6,976 nucleotides of DNA. Origin: Nitrospinaceae bacterium. Its GTDB lineage: Bacteria > Nitrospinota > Nitrospinia > Nitrospinales > VA-1. The notes beneath the pieces were generated by a model. That model saw only the letters and a list, made by a program, of their open reading frames with translations. It searched no databases and was not told the DNA's origin. The stretch spans positions 1 through 6,976 of the forward strand of contig JAPYPK010000073.1 in NCBI GenBank assembly GCA_029937655.1. The letters are read 5' to 3'. A program made the translations under genes and the position numbers. Positions 1 through 4,645 of the stretch are shown piece after piece; within the stretch, counting starts at the first letter, position 1, and each line of letters begins with the position of its first letter.

Positions 1-160
1 CCGAAGGATTATTTGGAAGTTCATCTACAACCATTTTCAATAACCATGGAATCGATAAACCGGCAAGGTCTGCAAACAAAAGAGCCACAATGCCGATCGT
101 CATTTCACGACGATACTTACGCATATACGGCAGATAAGGTTTTATTTTTCCCAGAATCAT
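1..160 (-). CDS. ABC exporter subunit, N-terminal fragment (cut by the left window edge)
   Basis: Reading the minus strand from the ATG at 160-158 gives 53 codons with no stop, continuing past base 1. The fragment begins MILGKIKPYLPYMRKYRREM. The KPYLPYMRKYRRE stretch (about residues 7-19), a hydrophobic helix (about 20-41) and KMVVDEL (42-48) match the elbow helix and first transmembrane segment of MsbA-like half-transporters with fused membrane and ATPase domains. These export lipids, peptides, drugs or polysaccharide precursors from the inner membrane. The substrate cannot be read here, and the ATPase domain lies outside the window. An in-frame TAA six bases upstream rules out an earlier start in this frame. 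The ribosome-binding site is poor (AAAGA directly before ATG), so a slightly later start is possible. The gene lies 49 bp downstream of the ZIP gene on the same strand, which suggests co-transcription. The family call is from sequence pattern only. Confidence 0.72.
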   Translation of the reverse strand, partial: MILGKIKPYLPYMRKYRREMTIGIVALLFADLAGLSIPWLLKMVVDELPNNPS

Positions 161-209
161 TCTTTATAAAAAAGGAGTGGTATTACGTGTTTGTCTCTTG
201 AGTAAAAAG

Positions 210-932
210 TCAAACAAGGGCATGAGGAATGATCATGACTAAAGTTCCCAAGCACAATGAAACAAGATTTTTATAGCCTTTCTCATGTTCTTCATAAACT
301 GTGGGTAAAAGATCACCTATTGAAATAAACAGAAAGGTTCCTGCAGAAATTCCAAGTGCCGTGGCGACTACATAATCATCTACACCTTGAAAAATAAAAA
401 CTGCGACCAACGCTCCGACGGGAGTCGCTAATGCAAAAATGAACATTGATAACAAAATCTTCTTTTTGGTGTACTCTTTCCCTTTGACCAATAGACTGCT
501 CAATGCCAGAGCAGCGGGAAATTTATGAAGTGTCACGGCAAGAATAATAATGAAGCTCAAGTTCATCATGGTTCCAGCACCGATAGCAATTCCATCAAGA
601 ATACTATGGAAACCTATTCCTACATATGCTGCAATCCCGATTTTATGATAATCGCATTCCCCTTCTTCGCAAGGGTGCACCATGATAAATTTCTCCAGAA
701 TAAATATAAGGAGAAACCCAAACATAACCGAATAACCCAATTGCCTGCCAAGAACTGTAGAAATCTCTGGTAAAACATGAAAAAAAACTGCGCCGAGTAG
801 AATACCAGCACAAAAACTAATCACAAGGCGAAAAGTTTCTTGCGACCACAGCTTGATTGTTGGTATCCATCCCCCAATCATAGTGATCGAAAAAACAAAC
901 ATGAGAAAGGGATAAAAAATTGCTTTTTCCAT
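210..932 (-). CDS. ZIP-family divalent metal transporter
   Basis: A 240-residue, very hydrophobic inner-membrane protein with about eight transmembrane segments (roughly 4-24, 32-52, 66-84, 98-118, 122-142, 158-180, 187-208 and 221-239), the usual ZIP topology and length. ZIP proteins bring zinc, iron or manganese into the cytoplasm. Family marks are HVLPE in segment 2 (H52, P55, E56), HSILDGIAIG in segment 4 (H109, D113, G114), HKFPAALAL in segment 5 (H136, P139) and SAGTFLFISIGDLLP near segment 7. The loop between segments 3 and 4 carries HPCEEGECDYH (86-96), a small Cys/His/acidic cluster suited to metal binding. Compared with the best-studied bacterial ZIP pattern (HN..DG and HE.P), the N is S110 and the E is K137, so the two-metal centre may hold only one ion. 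The ATG at 932 is preceded by GAGGG three bases away. The metal specificity is not determined. Confidence 0.88.
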   Translation of the reverse strand: MEKAIFYPFLMFVFSITMIGGWIPTIKLWSQETFRLVISFCAGILLGAVFFHVLPEISTVLGRQLGYSVMFGFLLIFILEKFIMVHPCEEGECDYHKIGIAAYVGIGFHSILDGIAIGAGTMMNLSFIIILAVTLHKFPAALALSSLLVKGKEYTKKKILLSMFIFALATPVGALVAVFIFQGVDDYVVATALGISAGTFLFISIGDLLPTVYEEHEKGYKNLVSLCLGTLVMIIPHALV

Positions 933-935
933 ATG

Positions 936-940
936 CCCTC
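936..940 (-). promoter_or_regulatory. Ribosome-binding site of the ZIP gene
   Basis: On the minus strand the sequence TTGAGGGCAT precedes the ATG at 932. The GAGG core is the only clear Shine-Dalgarno match before any start in this window. Its spacing to the ATG (3-4 bases) is shorter than usual, but no better start lies nearby. Confidence 0.5.
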
Positions 941-964
941 AAATATACAAGAAGGTTTTTTTGA

Positions 965-983
965 TTAGACTAAAATAGTCCAA
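965..983. repeat. Imperfect palindrome upstream of the ZIP gene (possible operator)
   Basis: The sequence TTAGACTAAAATAGTCCAA reads as two half-sites: GACTA (968-972) and TAGTC (976-980) around an AAA centre, extended by TT and AA outside one mismatch. It lies 33 bp upstream of the ZIP start, where a repressor of a metal-uptake gene could act. No convincing sigma-70 promoter was found beside it. It does not match a regulator site I can name, and short palindromes arise easily in AT-rich DNA. Confidence 0.3.
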
Positions 984-1020
984 CCTCCCAAAAAACCGAC
1001 TTATTTTCTAGTTCTTTGAC

Positions 1021-1090
1021 GCTTAATTGGATAAAATGGTTGCAGAATTTACGATTAAATTCATATGCAATACCATTGAATTCAAAATGC
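1021..1090 (+). repeat. Long imperfect inverted repeat / predicted hairpin in the divergent spacer
   Basis: The core has 17 base pairs. The 5' arm 1035-1051 pairs with 1056-1077 across a CGAT loop (1052-1055): GAATTTA with TAAATTC, TTGCA with TGCAA after a 3-base bulge (1063-1065), and AATGG with CCATT after a 2-base bulge (1071-1072). After a 2x2 internal loop, 1027-1032 pairs with 1080-1085, including one G-T wobble. With further bulges, GCTT at 1021-1024 can pair with AA-T-GC at 1086-1090. The wobble pair would hold in RNA copied from the plus strand but not from the minus strand. No T-run follows, so it does not look like an intrinsic terminator. It may be a folded leader, a small RNA or a decayed palindromic repeat. 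The function is unknown. Confidence 0.6.
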
Positions 1091-1129
1091 TATGAAGAGT
1101 CGTTAAACTTAACATAAATGGATTCAATT

Positions 1130-1151
1130 ATCTATCAAGAGTCAATCTATC
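1130..1151 (+). repeat. Short direct repeats upstream of manC
   Basis: ATCTATC occurs at 1130-1136 and again at 1145-1151, each copy preceded within a few bases by TCAAT or TCAA. AAGAGTC also occurs twice (1095-1101 and 1137-1143). The repeats sit just upstream of the candidate manC -10 box, so they could be activator half-sites. They are short enough to be chance. Confidence 0.25.
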
Positions 1152-1168
1152 CGCTTTTTCAATATTCC

Positions 1169-1174
1169 TATAAA
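1169..1174 (+). promoter_or_regulatory. Candidate -10 box for manC
   Basis: TATAAA matches the sigma-70 -10 consensus at five of six positions and lies 37 bp before the manC start codon. No good -35 box is found 16-18 bp upstream (the bases there read about TCTATC), so if real it probably needs an activator or another sigma factor. Confidence 0.3.
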
Positions 1175-1211
1175 GTTTTGTTAAATCTTATCACATAGAA
1201 AATAAAGAATT

Positions 1212-2639
1212 ATGCATGCAGTTATAATAGCTGGCGGCAGCGGCACCCGCTTCTGGCCAAAAAGCCGAGAAAACCTTCCAAAACAATTGCTAAATATATC
1301 CGGCCAGGGAACACTTATTCAGAATACAGTGGGCCGGATAAGCCCTGTCATTCCCGTTGAAAACATATGGGTAATTACTAACGAACAACACGCGTTCGAA
1401 ACCTGTTACCAATTAAAAAAAATGGGAGTCCCTCCATCGCAGCTTTTAACTGAGCCAATCGCGCGTAACACCGCAGCTGCAATAGGGTATTCAGCAAAAA
1501 TATTAAGTCAACGAAATCCAGATGCCATCATGGCAGTTTTCCCCGCCGATCACGTGATCACGACAATCGAACCATTTCTGAAGTTATTGAAGCAAGCTGA
1601 AACTATTGCTAATGAAAATCATCTTGTTACTCTTGGAATTAAACCTACTTCTCCCGAAACCGGTTATGGATACATCAAGCAAGGTAAAGCAATCGAAGAA
1701 AATTCTTTCAAGGTCGATCGGTTTATCGAAAAACCCGACAAGCTAACAGCAGAAAAATATTTAAAAGAAGGTAGTTACTACTGGAATAGCGGTATATTTG
1801 TATGGAAGGTCTCTACTTTACTCAATGAAATAAGCCTATTCTTACCTAAACTCCACGAACAACTCGAAAAACTCACGAGCAATACGGCCCCAATCAAAGG
1901 GAAATATCCCTATCAAAAATTGAGTGAATCTGGGAAAAAAATATTTCATTCACTAGAATCAGTATCGATTGATCATGGTGTCATGGAAAAATCAACCAAA
2001 GTAGCTGTTCTTCCGGCAGAAATAGGATGGAATGATGTTGGCACCTGGACCTCACTTGCAAAAATCTCAAAAAATGACTCCCATGGCAACGTCATAAATG
2101 GAAACGTGGTTTCTGTAGAAAATAGTGATTCGATCATTCAGGCCGAAAATCGACTAGTTGCCGTGCTTGGACTTAAAAATATTATAGTGGTTGATACCCC
2201 GGATGCGTTGCTTGTCTGCGCAAAAGAACGAGCGCAAGATATAAAAAAAATCGTAGAAAAAATAAAGTTAGAAAAACGACCCGAAGTTAGGGCGACAACA
2301 TCAGAAACTCGCCCATGGGGCAGCTACACCATACTTCATAAAGAAACCAACTATCTGGTCAAACGCATAGAAGTTTTACCTGGCGAGTCTCTAAGTTTAC
2401 AATCCCATGACCACAGAAGCGAACATTGGACTGTTGTTTCTGGAGTTGCCCAGGTACAAATTGGAGAAACATCGCAAACTTTAAATGCTAATCAATTCGT
2501 CGAAATTCCTAAAGGTGCCAAGCATCGATTGACTAACACGGATGAAACCACCCTCATTATCATCGAAGTACAGCTCGGAGATAAACTGGACGAAGATGAC
2601 ATCACTCGATATGAAGATAAATATGGCAGAGATGGGTAA
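1212..2639 (+). CDS. manC: Bifunctional mannose-1-phosphate guanylyltransferase / mannose-6-phosphate isomerase
   Basis: A 475-residue cytoplasmic enzyme, close to the usual length (about 470-480) of the two-domain ManC/CpsB/AlgA family. The N-terminal nucleotidyltransferase converts mannose-1-phosphate and GTP to GDP-mannose. Visible marks are GGSGTRFWPKSR (8-19) with PKQ (23-25), EPIARNTAAAIGY (81-93), FPADH (110-114), GYGYIK (151-156), FIEKP (171-175), WNSGIF (191-196) and IGWNDVGTW (271-279). The C-terminal cupin (from RPWGSY, 367-372) is the type II isomerase that interconverts fructose-6-phosphate and mannose-6-phosphate. It shows KRIEVLPGESLSLQSHDHR (384-402) with likely metal ligands Q397, H399, E404 and H438, then IEVQLG (451-456) and EDDITRYED. 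A phosphomannomutase, not in this window, would join the two activities. GDP-mannose feeds O-antigen, capsule or exopolysaccharide. The start ATG gives the standard N-terminus; the ribosome-binding site is weak (AAAGA). Confidence 0.95.
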   Translation: MHAVIIAGGSGTRFWPKSRENLPKQLLNISGQGTLIQNTVGRISPVIPVENIWVITNEQHAFETCYQLKKMGVPPSQLLTEPIARNTAAAIGYSAKILSQRNPDAIMAVFPADHVITTIEPFLKLLKQAETIANENHLVTLGIKPTSPETGYGYIKQGKAIEENSFKVDRFIEKPDKLTAEKYLKEGSYYWNSGIFVWKVSTLLNEISLFLPKLHEQLEKLTSNTAPIKGKYPYQKLSESGKKIFHSLESVSIDHGVMEKSTKVAVLPAEIGWNDVGTWTSLAKISKNDSHGNVINGNVVSVENSDSIIQAENRLVAVLGLKNIIVVDTPDALLVCAKERAQDIKKIVEKIKLEKRPEVRATTSETRPWGSYTILHKETNYLVKRIEVLPGESLSLQSHDHRSEHWTVVSGVAQVQIGETSQTLNANQFVEIPKGAKHRLTNTDETTLIIIEVQLGDKLDEDDITRYEDKYGRDG

Positions 2640-2762
2640 CTATAGGTCCATTATCTAAGTTTAATTTCAATCTTTCCTGCCGCTGTTAAAAGAAACAACC
2701 CCTCTCATTTTCATAGAAAACTCTTTTATTTTTATACGTTCTTTAGCAAAACACGAATATTT

Positions 2763-2792
2763 TAGACCTTGTGTGCTATTAACCATTATAAT
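2763..2792 (+). promoter_or_regulatory. ubiD: Candidate sigma-70 promoter for ubiD-uvrA
   Basis: A perfect TATAAT -10 box (2787-2792) is preceded, after an 18-bp spacer, by TAGACC (2763-2768), which matches four of six bases of TTGACA. Transcription would begin near 2799, leaving a leader of about 20 bases before the ubiD ATG. This fits separate transcription from manC, although no strong terminator is seen between the two genes. Confidence 0.55.
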
Positions 2793-2818
2793 GAAGGTTT
2801 TAATCTAAACTATTATTT

Positions 2819-4645
2819 ATGGCATATCATTCACTCAGAGAGTTTGTTGATCGACTAGAAAATGAAAATGAACTAGTCCGTATCAAGGATCATGTATCAC
2901 CTATTTTAGAAATAACTGAAATAACCGACCGAGTTTCTAATCAATCAGACGGAGGAAAAGCTTTACTCTTTGAAAATGTCGAAGGCTCAAATATACCTGT
3001 TCTCATAAACGCTTTTGGTAGTAGTAAACGAATAAATATTGCATTGAGTGTTCACGATATAGAAAAAATACCCAATGATATTGACAAATACCTTAAAATC
3101 AAACCTCCTTCATCGCTCCTTGAAAAAGTAAAACTTCTGCCTATGCTCCTTGAGGCGGCTGCTTTTCCCCCAAAAATAGTTAGCGCACGAAAAGGCACTT
3201 GCCAGGAGGTTGTCCTTACAGGAAATGACGTAGACCTTGGAATCATTCCTATACTGCAATGCTGGCCTAATGATGCGGGACGGTTCATCACCTTCCCCAT
3301 TGTAGTAAACAGAACTGTCGATAAAAAGTTGAGAAACGTAGGACTCTACCGCATGCAGGTTTATGACAAGAAAACTACCGGGATGCACTGGCATATTCAC
3401 AAAGATGGCGCCCATTTTTTTCATGAATTTAAGAAACAGGGCAAAATCATGGAATGCGCAGTCGCCATAGGAGCAGACCCTGCTGTTTGCTATTCTGCAA
3501 GCGCACCATTGCCTTATGGTATCGATGAATTTCTTTTTGCTGGATTTTTAAGAAAGTCTCCAGTACCACTCGTTAAGTGCAAAACCGTTGACCTCGAAAT
3601 TCCCGCGAGTGCTGAAATAGTACTAGAAGGGTTTATTGATCCATCAGAAATGCGCCTTGAAGGTCCCTTTGGCGATCACACGGGCTATTACTCACAAGAT
3701 GGAGATTATCCGGTATTCAACATCACTGCAATTACGCATCGAAAAAACCCGATTTATCTTACAACCATCGTTGGAAAACCCCCACAAGAAGATTTTTATT
3801 TAGGCAAAGCGACTGAAAGAATATTTTTGCCACTGATGCGAACCCAGCTACCAGAAATTATCGACATGAATATGCCCGTCGTGGGCGTTTTTCATAATCT
3901 TGTTATTATTTCAATCGAGAAACGATTTCCCATGCAAGCAAGAAGGCTAATGAGCGCCCTATGGGGAATGGGACAAATGAGTTTTGTCAAAACTATCATC
4001 GTCTTTGATCACAGCGTTGACATTCAAAGCAATAAGGCAATTACTGAAATACTATTAAATGAAATTGATTTCACACGTGACCTATTTTTATCCGAAGGTA
4101 TTTTAGATGTGCTTAACCACGCGTCTAACAAGGCTCTTTATGGGTCCAAACTGGGAATTGATTTAACAAATAAAATTGAGGGTGAGGAGGAAGCTAGAAC
4201 CAAGCTAGAAAGTGATAAGAATACGACATTACCTTTATCAGAAAATATTCTTGGAAAGTTTACCGAATTTACATCCTGTAAAATTATAGAACAAAAAGGC
4301 CTGCATCAAGTTGCGTTTGCTACGCTAGAAAAAAAATACCCGCAACAAGGATCCAAAGCTATCGATAGGTTCATGAGCAATAATGAATTCTCCTCAATAA
4401 CAATACTAGTAGTTCTAGAAGGTCACGAAAACATAAATGACACATCGACGATATTATGGAAAATACTCAACAACATAGATCCTAAAAGAGACATGTATTT
4501 CTTCGGAAATCGAGTTGGCATTGATGTGACATGCAAAGCTGGAGAAGATGGCTACAGCCAACATTGGCCTGATGAGATTGAGATGTCCGAAAAAGTAAAA
4601 AATATTGTTGATCAGAAGTGGATGAATATGTTTCATGAATCATAA
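2819..4645 (+). CDS. ubiD: UbiD-family prenyl-FMN-dependent decarboxylase (long, quinone-biosynthesis type)
   Basis: A 608-residue cytoplasmic enzyme of the UbiD family, which uses prenylated FMN made by UbiX (not in the window) to decarboxylate aromatic acids. By alignment to UbiD/Fdc1, the cofactor-metal ligands are N173, H194 and E237 and the catalytic residues R178, E281 and D286. They sit in NVGLYRMQ (173-180), HIHKDGA (192-198), GIDEFLFAG (234-242) and EGPFGDHTGYYS (281-292). The third acid is Asp, as in E. coli UbiD, where fungal Fdc1 has Glu. The chain is about 110 residues longer than E. coli UbiD; the C-terminus repeats a GxxxGIDxTxK element (442-452 and 563-573) and carries HWPDEIEM (582-589). 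Long members of this kind are annotated in menaquinone synthesis, but a ubiquinone or other aromatic substrate is possible. The start fits the family N-terminus (MAYHSLREFV), although no Shine-Dalgarno sequence precedes it. Confidence 0.9.
   Translation: MAYHSLREFVDRLENENELVRIKDHVSPILEITEITDRVSNQSDGGKALLFENVEGSNIPVLINAFGSSKRINIALSVHDIEKIPNDIDKYLKIKPPSSLLEKVKLLPMLLEAAAFPPKIVSARKGTCQEVVLTGNDVDLGIIPILQCWPNDAGRFITFPIVVNRTVDKKLRNVGLYRMQVYDKKTTGMHWHIHKDGAHFFHEFKKQGKIMECAVAIGADPAVCYSASAPLPYGIDEFLFAGFLRKSPVPLVKCKTVDLEIPASAEIVLEGFIDPSEMRLEGPFGDHTGYYSQDGDYPVFNITAITHRKNPIYLTTIVGKPPQEDFYLGKATERIFLPLMRTQLPEIIDMNMPVVGVFHNLVIISIEKRFPMQARRLMSALWGMGQMSFVKTIIVFDHSVDIQSNKAITEILLNEIDFTRDLFLSEGILDVLNHASNKALYGSKLGIDLTNKIEGEEEARTKLESDKNTTLPLSENILGKFTEFTSCKIIEQKGLHQVAFATLEKKYPQQGSKAIDRFMSNNEFSSITILVVLEGHENINDTSTILWKILNNIDPKRDMYFFGNRVGIDVTCKAGEDGYSQHWPDEIEMSEKVKNIVDQKWMNMFHES

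Noticed and set aside
13..201. Plus-strand 62-codon reading frame at the left edge.
   Set aside because: It overlaps the minus-strand ABC-exporter start, which has clear family-like sequence; the plus frame has no recognisable character.
1016..1037. Possible promoter TTGACG ... TAAAAT in the divergent spacer.
   Set aside because: The spacing is only 10 bp, much shorter than the 16-18 bp needed by sigma-70, and the region forms part of the hairpin element.
1102..1113. Inverted repeat GTTAA-AC-TTAAC upstream of manC.
   Set aside because: Only five AT-rich pairs; expected often by chance in DNA of this composition.
2708..2735. Possible intrinsic terminator after manC: TTTTC-ATA-GAAAA followed by a T-rich stretch.
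   Set aside because: The stem has only five pairs with one G-C, too weak to call. No other hairpin with a T-tract was found between manC and ubiD.
3052..3424. Minus-strand reading frames of 82 and 104 codons inside ubiD.
   Set aside because: They are antisense to a well-supported gene and show no recognisable protein features.
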